Of a DNA stretch of 64,000 nt, positions 56,701 through 63,786 are shown piece after piece. The notes under the pieces were generated by a model. The model did no database searches, had not been told where the DNA came from, and saw nothing but the letters and a program-made list of their open reading frames with translations. The translations under genes were made by a program, and so were the position numbers. Each line of letters opens with the position of its first letter. Within the stretch, counting starts at the first letter, position 1. The stretch comes from Stenotrophomonas hibiscicola ATCC 19867 (GTDB lineage: Bacteria > Pseudomonadota > Gammaproteobacteria > Xanthomonadales > Xanthomonadaceae), in NCBI RefSeq assembly GCF_000382065.1, contig NZ_KB907499.1:295631-359630 (forward strand), in the 5' to 3' direction.

Positions 56701-57118
56701 CACGCGTCAACGGATTCTCGTCAACCTTCAGGCCATCCTTGCCCAGGCCATCGGCCACTACGAATCCCGCCTCGCGGCGCGCCTGCCGTGCCTGTTCCTG
56801 CAGGCGCTGCTGCAGGGCGATGGCCTGCGCGGCCGTACCAAGGTTGTCGATCGACTGCTGCAGCTTCTGCCGTGCCGCATCCTGCTGCTGCGCGGGTAGC
56901 TGGAACTGGATCGGCACACCATTGGGCATGCGCCCGCTCTGTGCGGCCGCGCCCTGCGCCGCACCGCGCTCGGCGAACCAGCCGGGGCTGAACGCCTGTT
57001 GGGCCTGAGTGGCCGGAGCCACCACGCTGCCGAGGGCCACTGCGACGGCCCAGGCCATCGGGTGGCTGCGCCACAGGGCAGCAGGGAAACGGGCGGTGGG
57101 CGAATGCGGGTGCGACAT
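44726..57118 (-). CDS. pdtA: Giant TpsA exoprotein (filamentous haemagglutinin, DUF3739), PdtA type
   Basis: A 4,130-residue secreted protein. A long signal peptide (about 1-40, AVALGSVVAPATQAQQ) precedes the TPS secretion domain (about 110-330) with an NRNGVVFGN motif in place of the usual NPNGI. Thousands of residues of beta-helix repeats follow, then a DUF3739 region near the end (RFYAVAGDIIGLG; GADVTALNTSG). A 47-residue tandem duplication with cysteines lies at about 47925-48190. The start at 57118 has GAGG 7 nt ahead. Its partner should be the TpsB at 40156-41781. P. aeruginosa PdtA, made under phosphate limitation, has similar size and context. Confidence 0.87.
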   Translation of the reverse strand: MSHPHSPTARFPAALWRSHPMAWAVAVALGSVVAPATQAQQAFSPGWFAERGAAQGAAAQSGRMPNGVPIQFQLPAQQQDAARQKLQQSIDNLGTAAQAIALQQRLQEQARQARREAGFVVADGLGKDGLKVDENPLTRGWINARDAIQSQAADGRVLVNIEQTADQAILNWETFNIGGNTTLNFLQNPDWAVLNRVNDPAARPSQILGQLKANGTVFVANRNGVVFGNNSQVNVRNLVAAAARISDAQFREQGLYSADANTSALTDAVGKVMVERGARITTYEPTTATRGGGYVLLAGHSVENAGQIETRKGQTQLAAGDSFVIRRGVGTAQNTASTTRGNEIAPRFVADSTAGSVRNSGLIQAREGDVTLAGRTVEQAGVAVATTTLNQRGTVHLLNSASDAAGSVTLAAGSTTAVLLEDDGKSTALDSQRNVLIKESAEQDKLRGSSNSGTFDNLSRLQDRREQSRIEVVSGGDVNFQAGSLAVATGGQVIADASRRSYLDDGARVDVSGAVGVQVAMESNNVKVKVQGNELRDSPDNRDSGKLISSEVWIDRRQLTEVAAGTGGYEGTRWYAGGGLLEVGGYLDNQGHSISEWAAQGGTVQLAGKEVVSHAGSRINLAGGSLDVQSGVVQQSWLRGRDGQLYRLDDAPAEMLYDGLYQGYEVKQERWGVTESFRNPLVAPTQRFDNGYTVGRDAGRLLISAPTAVLQGQVDTVAFQGAQQTRRPDQEQEGYAQAQTAAARNAQLWLGRFDNSGRSAVFDSNVRIGALQADTRPWTLQAPVGEAQRNTVWLDSEVLSAQRWGQVDLASAGHIDLDGTLRLQEGGRLGLTASRVNFGGTVQIAGGQVEAGNLLAALGGPTALLTSGRGAVDVAAGARIDLGGGWGNALAAPDGGPAQAWIDGGQVRFNSSHDIHVGERAAILVDGGGAIDASGKGRVGKGGSVSLLAASTEVGTDGSGRIRIGEDARFSALGNGSGNFTLATGGVVSIGAPGTDASAASLRLQPALFRSGFAGYDIAGHNGLTVEEGTQLQVERPALRLAEGAQQALTRELGVQAWTPSLYEADPSSGRVSQRGGARLTLRAGHLLSTADLRVGKGARIEVDPGQSIELFSAGNLKVAGNLKAAGGRIRLDEAFDPSGVRGDARRERQWTIAEGALLDVSGDSVSLPDARRTLRGQVRKGGTIEIGGALDWEDQDNVRHLPPDTFVVVERGARLDASGASALLDIDGSGRTRVDSDGGSIVLRAGNALYLQGELDAAAGGDGARGGTLGVAFGGGTYGRTAVGKDVLAPRVISLTQHAAQTADLPARLEYGHAALSVEQIEAGGFDHLALFGDFRAQGDVNLRMDQTLRIHGMNERALGFAEGNSEGSRLLLSAPYVRLAQGRWWQPAGEGTLRPVEARFDEGKQHRFDVKANLIDLRDVSWLAGFDHVNLDSRGDIRLLAPGASSAQETSLSSPGSIDISAARLYPAARARGRIVAGVADIGPSGQPAWQNPEAVLRIHGVGSATQPAPDSAFGRLELVAATVVQGGNVQAPWGRVQLGGGERNTNRASRVDLLGGSVTSISGAGLALPFGGTVDGVTWRRNGAEFDVLVPGSIDAPIGVDIVANAFNGAAGSIVDVSGGGELTGAAFVAGRGGSVDVLRHSLADANPRYGFSRAGNAVYAIVPGRADVQAPLATGDGSVDPRVGQEIVIPDGVPGLPAGTYTLLPANYALQKGAFRVEIGAESALGNVSPVATGTGSWRISGHRAQGLGGAVSPLLTDLVLTPAEAVRRHAGYNETSYNAFVHGVAERRGEALRWRTVDAGSLNLVFGEGAGRSGTPAATFLGLSRFGAGSSDGLGGTLSVNLRVSNGATLEIASEGADAASGRGATVSDTTLNAFRPVTMLIGGTLRRDATTYALEGGAQHIVVRNGVNLTAQEVLLSAAFGGRGILVEQGVSIDTLSQSGPSSVAQPTAPYLVAGGLLAVSNQRLTALSAQGGSAGGPVAIDIGGCEADCSGQTRLLSAGSINVVTDGALNMGDSLSYGTRQLGLGMSALNLGSTEAIAMASAAGGLPTGMTMNQEVLQRLLRGNTAIGAPALEALSLTARDAINVFGSVDLDTRDGATGRSSLRNLVLGAPAIHGYAAATDRARIFADTLAWDGTLTGTDLPGGELAQPPGEAMVGRLGQGQLEINTRVLELGRAPFTRPNSSVAAGRQVLGFAGVTLAASDRMLFSGKGSLDVFQQQGDYLPGSGWQFSGGALDIVTPLLTGDAGAQLAIRNGGTVQLRGAAATAGSDALGAELSITAERVVIDSRVALASGRFEANARQGVVLGSNAVLDMAGRKVSLFDVDKYSWGGDVALSSREGDIVADAASRIDLSARNNRGGRLTVAALGPQDGRVDLAGSLLGGASGRYDAGGTEVPYDGGEVVVRARQLQDFSGLNTRLTADGITGGRTFQLSEGDLVIGDEVKARNVDISVDGGSLQVNGRIDASGEQVGSIRLSARDVLRIDGTLDAHGSALRVDSYGKIIDSPNRAMIELTSANGSLQLGAAASMDLRAGTSVATGSGPGQNDGRARGSVKLNVPRVGSNDAAIEVASGIRIAGAGDVQVNAFRSYDSAPLASAPDVHGHRPQVINQQWLDTVVDPDNSQWMNAALANTGLQQRISALGSYRLRPGVQIMARTSSDNPRGDLVVAGDIDLSGYRYGPQSNRADPARRGFGESAALVLRAEGDVNVYGSINDGFAPPPANPDEDGWVLLEGRSTGSPNTAFGGDLIVPGEGVQLQGGTEFRAGATLNYALPFEAVTLPAGTVLPGEMVLSGPLLLPAGTVLGAVVTTDSGQVMVAGTVLAQALALQSGARLGAGFRLRTPAPLAAQVWPAGVALPMAMKLSGALNLHAGAIIPSMTKVELPGDAPVKLRAADASGRQGRNWALAAMLPEGTTSWDLTAVAGADTTAADPRTRRWGSDGSIVLADSHYSTIGTVTTTTEWKGDRVITVDGSLDLWGDESWVGKPVADLARELGMTESDVCDSGPYCGPAPRLVDKEGSLAWWGDESWVGRPATELGAEMGMSEEEICAAMGYCYGGGTLTEVTTYGKRLGAPAWSVLRTGKGDLALLAVQDVRMKSGFGVYTAGAPTALGDGRDTQFTPGRAPVPRNTALLGPVQASGRYDAAIATYQAWYPDQGGNLHVQAGRDITGDTWSARAEAGTPQRDQAGHSSAAVGNWLWRQGSGTTAGVVQSATSWWINFGTYSTVGPELDATPRLVGFTGFGTLGGGNLSLEAGRHSGVIAPMGNALGLLTAPHSSAIVAAVGSTGRVSNGELHLTGGGDLTLRSGGAVNPGLRASAQQPEGFQQDLDLNGTVTNLRGSTLLQAARIGGLSAIQSSYGTLGLHNPFVADAPVAMAGPVLALGDSTAQVQARGDVVLGSAADPGRVPVANFNDILLEGGGHASGTSWFSLWTPRTALDLFSAGGNLSPGLVGTQHTTGSNQGREVIRINPSNGDAYLNYWLYPSRFTAIAASGNINLASLRSGSVPDAQDVIVLAPSASGRLEVLAGGSILATDRATQIVRSSSDARVPGPFNPGFIAQGPGNAGTVRSNVPADGNGASPGTTLPYFAFGPNTALGVLLPTTPTVASRFYAVAGDIIGLGSGDRRQLSRNAENGARTVFDWYEAGSAVQLRAGRDVIGADVTALNTSGTDISGIEAGRDIIRSNLTVAGPGNVEVSAGRQLRQEEAGSIVSLGGVVQGDARPGASIAVTAGNQGIDFDALRTHYLDPANLADSSQSLAAQPGKAVKIYDKELREWLQQRFGLAVDGAEALAAFDRLPKEQQRIFLRQVYYAELREGGREYTDAEGPRFGSYLRGREAIATLMPDKDATGATIQRTGDILMYGGSGVRTEAGGNIELMAPGGQIVVGVQGVVPPASAGLVTQGQGDIRLFSQDSVLLGLSRVMTTFGGDILAWSEQGDINAGRGSQTTLLYTPPRRVYDGWGNVILSPQAPASGAGIATLNPIAEVRPGDVDLIAPLGTIDAGEAGIRVSGNINLAALQVLNAANIQVQGESKGLPVLATVNVNALASASAAANSASQAAQDVMRKSQDDARRNQPSVISVQILGFGSGTSSINPPARGNTANAGYDANSAFQFPQASRDEGTQRR
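47925..48190 (-). repeat. Internal 141-bp (47-codon) tandem duplication in the exoprotein gene
   Basis: Two copies, 141 bp apart, encode GDESWVGKPVADLARELGM and GDESWVGRPATELGAEMGM, each followed by cysteines (DVCDSGPYC and EICAAMGYC). Cysteines are otherwise very rare in the protein, so each copy may be a small disulfide-bonded module. Confidence 0.8.
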
Positions 57119-57262
57119 CGGGGACCTCGTCAACCTGATGGGCCGCGCTGGCGGCGGCGTGTACGGATGGGCCTGCGCCAGGCACGCCCTGCACCTCATA
57201 GACGGTGGCGGCGGCGTGAAGGCGACAGGCGCATCACTGTCATGCAGCGGACATACGCAGAA

Positions 57263-57286
57263 GGCGCCGGCATTGCTGCCGGCGCC
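57263..57286 (-). terminator. Hairpin after the phosphate-binding protein gene
   Basis: A perfect 9-bp stem GGCGCCGGC/GCCGGCGCC with a 6-nt loop, 37 nt after the stop of the DING-type gene and 145 nt before the exoprotein start. It has no U run, so termination may be partial and allow read-through. Confidence 0.6.
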
Positions 57287-57322
57287 CTTGTACGTTTCCT
57301 GCAACTACCAAAGCAATCGCAG

Positions 57323-58513
57323 TTACAGCGGACGGCCGATGCCCGAGCAGGTGCTGGGGTTGTTCACGGCCCCGGCGTTGGTGGCGGTCGCAAAGCGGGT
57401 GCGGATCGCATCACGCCAGGCCTTGGTCAGCGGGATGAACTTGTGCGCGCGGATGGCGGCGTCGTTCGGGCCCTGCTCCACGCCGTTGATCACCGTGCTG
57501 CCGTAGTGGCGGGTCAGGAAGCCGCGGATGTTGGCGCCCACGGTGCCGTTCTTGTAGCACTGGCCGAACACGAAGTTGGTGTAGCCCGCGATCGGGTAGC
57601 CCGCGTTCGGGTTGCCGAACACCGGCACCCAGTTGGCCGGGTTCTCAGCGGCGGCATCGGTCGGCGGAGCGACGGTTTCCAAGGTCGCCTGCACGCTCAC
57701 TTCGTCCGGCGAGAAACCCTTGACCTTGGCGACCTTGGTGGCGTCGGTCAGGCTCGGGATCACGTCCGGGCCGACGTAGCCGATGCGGCCATCGGCAGCG
57801 TACACGGCGTTGTACACCGAGGTGCCGCCGGTGGCCGGGGCAGCGACGAAGTTCGACGGAACCGTGGTGAACAGGTTGGCGAAGGTCGACTGCACCGAGA
57901 AAGCCGGCACGCCATTGGTCAGCTTCAGCGCGGTACCGGAGACGTCGGCCGGCTTGCAGGCGCTGGTCAGGAAGCGGGCCAGCAGCTCGGTGGTACCGCT
58001 GCTCTCGCCACGGTAGACCACCTGGATGGCACCGCTGCGGGCGCTGTCGATGCTCGACCAGCTGGTGATCTTGCCGGAGAAGATGCCGCAGATCTGGGTC
58101 ACCGACAGGTCAACGGCCGAACCGGCCTTGTTGAACGGAATCGTGACCGAGGTGGCTACCGACGGGATCTGCACCAGGGCGCCGTAGCGGTTGGCATCGC
58201 CGGACACGTTGTAGGTGCTGTTGTAGGTGTTCAGCTCGGTGCTGCTCAGCACCGAATCGCTACCGGCGAAGTGCACGGTACCGGTGGTGGAGAACAGCGC
58301 CGAGTTGTTTTCCAGGAAGGCCTTCTTGCCGGTACCCGAGCCGGTCACGGCGTAGCTGAAGTTGGCCGGCAGGATGCTGTCAGCCGAACCCTTGTAGAGG
58401 TCGGCCGGCAGCGAGGCGCCGCCGCCGGTGACGGCGGTCTGGGCCGAAGCGGCACCGGCAGTGGCCAGCAGCGCGGTAGCAACCAGCGCGGCCAGGGTCT
58501 TGTACTTGTTCAT
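57323..58513 (-). CDS. DING-type phosphate-binding exoprotein (LapA-like)
   Basis: A 396-residue PstS-like protein. The signal peptide ends in SAQ, and the mature protein begins with TGGGASLPADLYKG, close to DING family starts (DINGGGATLP). Other family segments are GSGTGKKAFL, VHFAGSDSVL, LSVTQICGIFSGKITSW and YRGESSGTTELLARF. DING proteins bind phosphate, and some, such as P. aeruginosa LapA, are exported by the Hxc type II system. Its place right after gspF matches lapA after hxcS. No pstCAB genes adjoin it, so it is not a plain importer component. A phosphatase activity cannot be judged. Confidence 0.82.
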   Translation of the reverse strand: MNKYKTLAALVATALLATAGAASAQTAVTGGGASLPADLYKGSADSILPANFSYAVTGSGTGKKAFLENNSALFSTTGTVHFAGSDSVLSSTELNTYNSTYNVSGDANRYGALVQIPSVATSVTIPFNKAGSAVDLSVTQICGIFSGKITSWSSIDSARSGAIQVVYRGESSGTTELLARFLTSACKPADVSGTALKLTNGVPAFSVQSTFANLFTTVPSNFVAAPATGGTSVYNAVYAADGRIGYVGPDVIPSLTDATKVAKVKGFSPDEVSVQATLETVAPPTDAAAENPANWVPVFGNPNAGYPIAGYTNFVFGQCYKNGTVGANIRGFLTRHYGSTVINGVEQGPNDAAIRAHKFIPLTKAWRDAIRTRFATATNAGAVNNPSTCSGIGRPL

Positions 58514-58659
58514 GATCTTCTCCTGAAGGGTTTACTGCGAAGGGAAACACCAAGGGAGGAACGGTCACTACACGCCTGCTGCCGCCGAGGGCCTCCCAGC
58601 CCACTCTGCGGCGACGTGTCCATGCTGGTCCGCGCCGATGACAGGCCGCTTAAGAAACC

Positions 58660-58703
58660 TGTGGAAGATCGGAAAAAGGTGTGGAGGATTGTGTGGAGAA
58701 TCG
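58660..58703 (-). promoter_or_regulatory. Three imperfect 12-bp repeats upstream of the DING-type gene
   Basis: TGTGGA-led repeats at 58660, 58680 and 58692 (plus strand), the last two directly adjacent. They lie 147-190 nt ahead of the start. A single PhoB half-site (CTGTCAT, minus strand) is at about 58639-58645. Function is unproven. Confidence 0.35.
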
Positions 58704-58767
58704 AAGGCACGCCGTGCTGCGCGCTCGCCGGGCATGGCCCGGCGCTACCCGTGTTGCGCTTTGCGCA

Positions 58768-59967
58768 TCACTGCACCAGCTGGTTCATTTCCATGATCGG
58801 CATCAGCACCGCCAGCACGATCGTCAGCACCACGCCGCCCATCACCAGGATCATGGTCGGTTCCAGCAGGGCGGTCAGCGCCATCGCGCGACGCTCGATC
58901 TCGCGTGAGATGGTCTGCGCGGCGCGATCCAGCAGCGGCGCCAGCGAACCGGTCTTCTCGCCACTGGCCACCAGATGCACCAGGATCGGCGGATATACCT
59001 TCTGCACCTTCAGCGCAGAGCCAAGCGCGGCACCTTCGCGCACGCGCGCGGACACATCATCGGCACAGCGCGCCAGCAACGCGTTGCCGAGGGTCTGCCG
59101 CGCAGCTTCCAACGCGCGCAGCAGCGGCACACCGGCATCCAGCAGGATCGCCAGCGTCGAAGCAAAGCGCGCACTATTCACCCCCAGCACGAAGCGCCCG
59201 ACCATCGGCACCCGCATGAGCATCGCGTCCCAGCGCAGGCGCAGCTCGGGCCGGCGCAGCGCCAGCCGCCACGCCACCACCAGCGCAGCGATGCCCAGCC
59301 CTACCCACACGCCCCAGCTGCGCACGAAGGCGCTGGCCGCCAGCATCACCTGGGTCAGCATCGGCAGCGTCTGCCGCGCCTGCACGAACGCGGTCACCAC
59401 CTGCGGCACCACGTAGCTGAGCAGGAAAATCACGATCGCCACCGATACCAGGCTGATCGCCGCCGGGTAGATGAAGGCGGTCAGCACCTTGGCCTGCAGC
59501 GCGTTGCGCTCTTCGATGTAGTCGGCCAGGCGCTCCATCACTCGCGCCAGGTCGCCGGAGTCTTCGCCTGCCCCCACCAGTGCCCGATAAATCGGTGGGA
59601 AATCGCGCGGCCGCGCGGTCAATGCCACGGTCAGGCGCTGTCCGGCACGCACGTCGGCGCGTACCGCGGTGAGTGCCTGGGCCACGTGCGGGCGCTCGGC
59701 CTGCTCGATCACCGCACTCAATGCGCCTTCCAACGGCAGGCTGGCGGCCAGCAGACTGGCCAGCTGGCGCGTGGCCCAGGCCAGCTCGCTGGCGGACAGC
59801 CGCCGAGCGCCCCAGCCACTGCCGGCACTGCGCGCCGCGCTGACCTGCACAGGCGTCAGCCCACGCCCGCGCAACAGCTGGCGCGCACCGCGCGGGCTGT
59901 CGGCATCCAGCTGACCCTTCTCGATGCGGCCCTGCGCGTTGGCAGCCTGGTAGTCGAACAGTGCCAT
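58768..59967 (-). CDS. gspF: Type II secretion inner-membrane platform protein GspF (HxcS type)
   Basis: A 399-residue platform protein with two GspF domains (about 65-190 and 268-390) and three membrane segments (about 165-190, 215-235, 370-390). It recruits the GspE ATPase and anchors pseudopilus assembly. It starts 7 nt after the end of gspE. The DING-type gene follows after a 254-bp gap. Confidence 0.9.
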   Translation of the reverse strand: MALFDYQAANAQGRIEKGQLDADSPRGARQLLRGRGLTPVQVSAARSAGSGWGARRLSASELAWATRQLASLLAASLPLEGALSAVIEQAERPHVAQALTAVRADVRAGQRLTVALTARPRDFPPIYRALVGAGEDSGDLARVMERLADYIEERNALQAKVLTAFIYPAAISLVSVAIVIFLLSYVVPQVVTAFVQARQTLPMLTQVMLAASAFVRSWGVWVGLGIAALVVAWRLALRRPELRLRWDAMLMRVPMVGRFVLGVNSARFASTLAILLDAGVPLLRALEAARQTLGNALLARCADDVSARVREGAALGSALKVQKVYPPILVHLVASGEKTGSLAPLLDRAAQTISREIERRAMALTALLEPTMILVMGGVVLTIVLAVLMPIMEMNQLVQ

Positions 59968-59974
59968 GCAGACC

Positions 59975-61408
59975 TCAGTCGTCGCCGGTGACGCGCAGGA
60001 TTTCTTCCAGCGTGGTCACCCCGCTGTCGACCCAGCGCTGGCCGTCCTGTCGCAGGGTCCGCATGCCGGCACGCCGTGCCGCCTCTCGTAGCGCAGGCTC
60101 GCCCTGCCCTTCATGGATCAACGCGCGCGCGCGGTCGTCCACCACGAACAACTCATGGATGCCGGTGCGTCCGCGATAGCCGCTGTTGGCGCAGGCCGCG
60201 CAGCCCACCGCGCGCCATACGGTGCGACCCTCGCCGTCCACCTCGGCACGACGGCACTGCGTGCACAGCCGCCGCACCAGCCGCTGCGCCAGTACGCCGC
60301 GCAACGACGAAGCCAGCAGGAACGGCTCCACGCCCATGTCGGCCAGGCGGGTCACCGCCGAGATCGCATCGTTGGTGTGCAGCGAGGCCAGCACGCCATG
60401 CCCGGTCAGCGACGACTGCACCGCAATCTGTGCGGTTTCCAGGTCGCGGATCTCACCAATCATGATCGTGTCCGGATCCTGACGAAGAATCGCGCGCAGC
60501 GCGGTGCCAAAGCTCATGCCGATGCGCGCGTTGACCTGGATCTGGCCGATGCCGGCGAAGTCGTACTCCACCGGGTCTTCCACGGTGAGGATGTTGCTGG
60601 TGCTGCTGTCGAGCTGGCCCAGTGCGGCGTACAGCGACGTGGTCTTGCCGCTGCCGGTCGGCCCGGTGACCAGCACGATGCCGTGCGGCTGCCGGATCAA
60701 CCCGGTAAACGTGGCCAGGGTGTCATCGGCCATGCCGAGTCGCTGCAGCTGCAGCCGGCCGGCATCCTTCTCCAGCAGGCGCAGCACAGCACGCTCACCA
60801 TGCCCCGTCGGCACCGTGGAGACACGGATATCCAGTGGCCGGCCGCCCACACGGATCGCGATGCGCCCGTCCTGCGGCAGGCGCTTCTCGGCGATGTCCA
60901 GGTGGGCCATGATCTTGATGCGCGACACCAGCGCCGCATGCAGTGCGCGCCGGGGCTGCACCATGTCGCGCAGCGTGCCGTCCACGCGGTAGCGCACCAC
61001 CGAATGGGTCTCGAACGGCTCGATGTGCAGATCGCTGGCGCCATCGCGTGCAGCCTGTGCCAGCAGCGCATTGATCATGCGGATCACCGGCGCATCGTCC
61101 TGCGCATCCAGCAGATCGGTGACCTCCGGCATGTCCTGCATCAGCCGGTCCAGGTCGACTTCGCTTTCGGCGGCACCGACCACGGCAGCGGCATCACCGC
61201 CGTCACGGTACTGCTCACCCAGCCGCTGCTGCCAGGTCGCGGCATCCAGTGTCTGGAACGGCAGCGGTCCATGCCGGCGGCGCAGCTCGGCCACGGCCCA
61301 CGCCGCGGTGTCGGCGGTGCCAAGCAGCACCGGCTCGCCGCCGGCCTCGGACAGCATCACGCCATGGCTGCGCACCCAGGCGTACGGCAGCGGCGCGGCG
61401 GCGCTCAC
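59975..61408 (-). CDS. gspE: Type II secretion ATPase GspE (HxcR type)
   Basis: A 477-residue cytoplasmic hexameric ATPase. Walker A is at residues 249-257 (GPTGSGKTT), an Asp box (ILTVEDPVEY) and Walker B (ILRQDPDTIMIGEIRD) follow, and a His box (GHGVLASLHTND). A four-cysteine zinc module (CTQC and CAAC, about 390-412) is present. It is shorter than most GspE proteins at the N-terminus. It overlaps gspD by 4 nt. Confidence 0.92.
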   Translation of the reverse strand: MSAAAPLPYAWVRSHGVMLSEAGGEPVLLGTADTAAWAVAELRRRHGPLPFQTLDAATWQQRLGEQYRDGGDAAAVVGAAESEVDLDRLMQDMPEVTDLLDAQDDAPVIRMINALLAQAARDGASDLHIEPFETHSVVRYRVDGTLRDMVQPRRALHAALVSRIKIMAHLDIAEKRLPQDGRIAIRVGGRPLDIRVSTVPTGHGERAVLRLLEKDAGRLQLQRLGMADDTLATFTGLIRQPHGIVLVTGPTGSGKTTSLYAALGQLDSSTSNILTVEDPVEYDFAGIGQIQVNARIGMSFGTALRAILRQDPDTIMIGEIRDLETAQIAVQSSLTGHGVLASLHTNDAISAVTRLADMGVEPFLLASSLRGVLAQRLVRRLCTQCRRAEVDGEGRTVWRAVGCAACANSGYRGRTGIHELFVVDDRARALIHEGQGEPALREAARRAGMRTLRQDGQRWVDSGVTTLEEILRVTGDD

Positions 61409-63786
61409 GGCCCAATCACCAGTTCCGGCGTGTAGCCCAGCCCACGCAGCTGCTGCAGTGCCGGGTCCAGCGTTGCCGGATCGCGCGGCAATCGCACGCG
61501 CAGGCGCTGCCCGCTCTCGCCCGGCGTCGCTTCGGCATAGGCCTGCAAGCCCAGTGCCCGCACCTGCGCCACGCCCTGGCTGGCACGCGCCGGGTCCAGC
61601 CCCTGTGCGAACTGCACCAGCTGAGCATCGCCGTCACCGGCCGGATACAGCGCTGCCAGGCTGGTGTTCTGCAACGGCTGGCCCTGGCCATCGCGCGCAT
61701 TGCCCTGGCCGAGCACAGACAGGTCCTGCGGCGGCAACTGCGGTGCCGACAGCGCCGGCAACGCCCAGCTCTGCACGGGTTGCGCACCGGCCTGCGCATT
61801 GCGCATGTAGTCGTAGCGGTCGCGGGTCAAACGCTGGCCGGCGGCGGGGTCACGCACCACGTGCGGGCGCAGGAACACCATCAGGTTGGTCTTGGAGCGC
61901 TTGCGCGTATCACTGCGGAACAGCGCCCCCAGCACCGGGATCCTACCCAGGCCCGGCACCGCATCACGGCCATGGCTGACGTTGTCCTCCAGCAGGCCAC
62001 CGAGCACCATGATCTGGCCATCATCCAGCAGCACACTGGTATCCAGCGCACGCTTGTTGGTGATGATGCCGGCGGCACTGTTGGCACTCTGCGCGTCGAT
62101 GCTGCTGACTTCCTGGTAGATGTCCAGCTTCACCGTGCCGCCCTCGGAAATCTGCGGGCGCACCCGCAGCTTCAGGCCCACGTCCTCGCGCACGATGGTC
62201 TGGAACGGGTTGTTGCTGCCACCACCGCCGTCGGTGACGTAGCGGCCGCTGACGAACGGCACGGTCTGGCCGACCATGATGCTGGCTGCCTCGTTGTCCA
62301 GCGTCATCAGGTTCGGCGTGGACAGGATGTTGGCGCCGCCCTTGCTCTGCAGCGCGTTGGCCAGCGCTTTCATGTTGAGGATCTGGCCGACACCGGGCAG
62401 GTTGATGGTGCCGTCGATCACGCCGATCTTCAGGCCATCCTTGGGCAGCACGTCCAGCGTGGTACGCGCGCCGGTATTGAGCCCGCTGCCGCCGGTGGCA
62501 CCACCGAAGTGGGTGCCACCAAAGGTGCGTCCATTGCCCAGCATCCACTGCACGCCCAGCTCAGCCGCGTCGGTCTGGTTGACCTCCACGATCAGGCTTT
62601 CCACCAGCACCTGTGCACGGCGCTGGTCGAGCTGGTCGATCACACGCCGCAGGTTGCGGTACACCGGCTCCGGTGCCGAGATCAGCAGGGTATTGGTGGC
62701 CACGTCCGCCTGCACCGAGATGCCGTTCTGGCTGAAGCCGGTGCTTCCCGCATCGATCGGGTCACGGCGGCTCGGGTCCAGGCGCTGCGATTCCAGCGCA
62801 TTGCCTCCGGTCTTGGCCTGCTGCGGCTGCGACGGCTGCGTTGGCGGGGAACGATTGGCGTCACCCGGCAGTGGCGTGATGCCTTCATTGCTGCCCATCG
62901 CTGGTGCATCGCTCTGCCCGGCCACCACGCCACGCAGCACACCGGCCAGCTGGTTGGCCTGGGCATTGCGCAGGTAGACCACATGCAGGTTGCCGGACTC
63001 GTCCTGCGCGCGGTCCAGCTTCTCCACCAGCTGACGCGCCAGGCGGGTGCGCCCGGGGCTGCTGGAACGCAGCAGCACGCTGTTGCTGCGCGGGTCAGCC
63101 ATCACCACCACCTTCTGGGTGGGCTCGGCGCCCTGCGCATCCAGCAGCGGCGCGACCATCGCCGCGACGTCAACGGCAATCCCCTGCTGCAGCTTCACCA
63201 CATCGGTATCCATGCCGGCCGGTGTATCGACGCTTGCGATCACCCGTGCGATGCGCTCCAGGTTGTCGGCGTAGTCAGTGATCACCAGGGTGTTGTTGCC
63301 CGGATTGGCGGTGATCGGATTGTCCGGACTGATCATCGGCCGCAGCACCGCCACCAGCGCGGCTGCGTTCTCGTAGCGCAGCGCGAAGGTGCGGGTGGTC
63401 ACCTCACCGCCGGCACCACCAGTGCCGACGCGTCCTCCCAACAGCTTGGCATCGGCCTGCGGCACCACCCGGCTGACGCCGCCGTTCTCTACCACGGCGA
63501 AGCCACGCATGCGCAGTGCGCCCAGCAGCAACTGGTAGGCCTGGGTACGGCTGACCGGGCCATCGGAAACCACTGTCATCTTGCCGGTCACCCGTGGGTC
63601 GACCAGGAACTGGCGGCCGGTGAAGCGTGCGGCCATGCGCAACACGCCACCGATATCGGTGTCGACCAGGTTCAACTGCACCGGCTCATCGCGGGCGTCC
63701 TGCGCCAGCACCGACGCCGGTGCGTGGGCCATGCACACGATCAAGGCCAGTGCGGTACTGCAGGCAAGGCTGCGCATCGCCCTCAT
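61405..63786 (-). CDS. gspD: Type II secretion secretin GspD (HxcQ type)
   Basis: A 793-residue outer-membrane secretin. The signal peptide is about 1-27 (ends SVLAQ). An N0 domain and three N-type domains (about 35-340) precede the secretin core (about 410-640; VPFVSGRYVT, GLLEDNVS, GRIPVLGALF). A Gly/Gln-rich linker (about 280-350) and an extra C-terminal part after the core are present. The ATG at 63786 overlaps the gspM stop. It forms the exit pore for folded exoproteins such as the DING-type protein. Confidence 0.92.
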   Translation of the reverse strand: MRAMRSLACSTALALIVCMAHAPASVLAQDARDEPVQLNLVDTDIGGVLRMAARFTGRQFLVDPRVTGKMTVVSDGPVSRTQAYQLLLGALRMRGFAVVENGGVSRVVPQADAKLLGGRVGTGGAGGEVTTRTFALRYENAAALVAVLRPMISPDNPITANPGNNTLVITDYADNLERIARVIASVDTPAGMDTDVVKLQQGIAVDVAAMVAPLLDAQGAEPTQKVVVMADPRSNSVLLRSSSPGRTRLARQLVEKLDRAQDESGNLHVVYLRNAQANQLAGVLRGVVAGQSDAPAMGSNEGITPLPGDANRSPPTQPSQPQQAKTGGNALESQRLDPSRRDPIDAGSTGFSQNGISVQADVATNTLLISAPEPVYRNLRRVIDQLDQRRAQVLVESLIVEVNQTDAAELGVQWMLGNGRTFGGTHFGGATGGSGLNTGARTTLDVLPKDGLKIGVIDGTINLPGVGQILNMKALANALQSKGGANILSTPNLMTLDNEAASIMVGQTVPFVSGRYVTDGGGGSNNPFQTIVREDVGLKLRVRPQISEGGTVKLDIYQEVSSIDAQSANSAAGIITNKRALDTSVLLDDGQIMVLGGLLEDNVSHGRDAVPGLGRIPVLGALFRSDTRKRSKTNLMVFLRPHVVRDPAAGQRLTRDRYDYMRNAQAGAQPVQSWALPALSAPQLPPQDLSVLGQGNARDGQGQPLQNTSLAALYPAGDGDAQLVQFAQGLDPARASQGVAQVRALGLQAYAEATPGESGQRLRVRLPRDPATLDPALQQLRGLGYTPELVIGP

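Noticed and set aside
49232..56899. A 2,555-codon open frame on the plus strand, antisense to the giant exoprotein gene
   Set aside because: It mirrors the codon bias of the real gene, has His/Gln/Arg-rich composition with no domain or signal peptide, and is an expected artefact of high-GC coding DNA.
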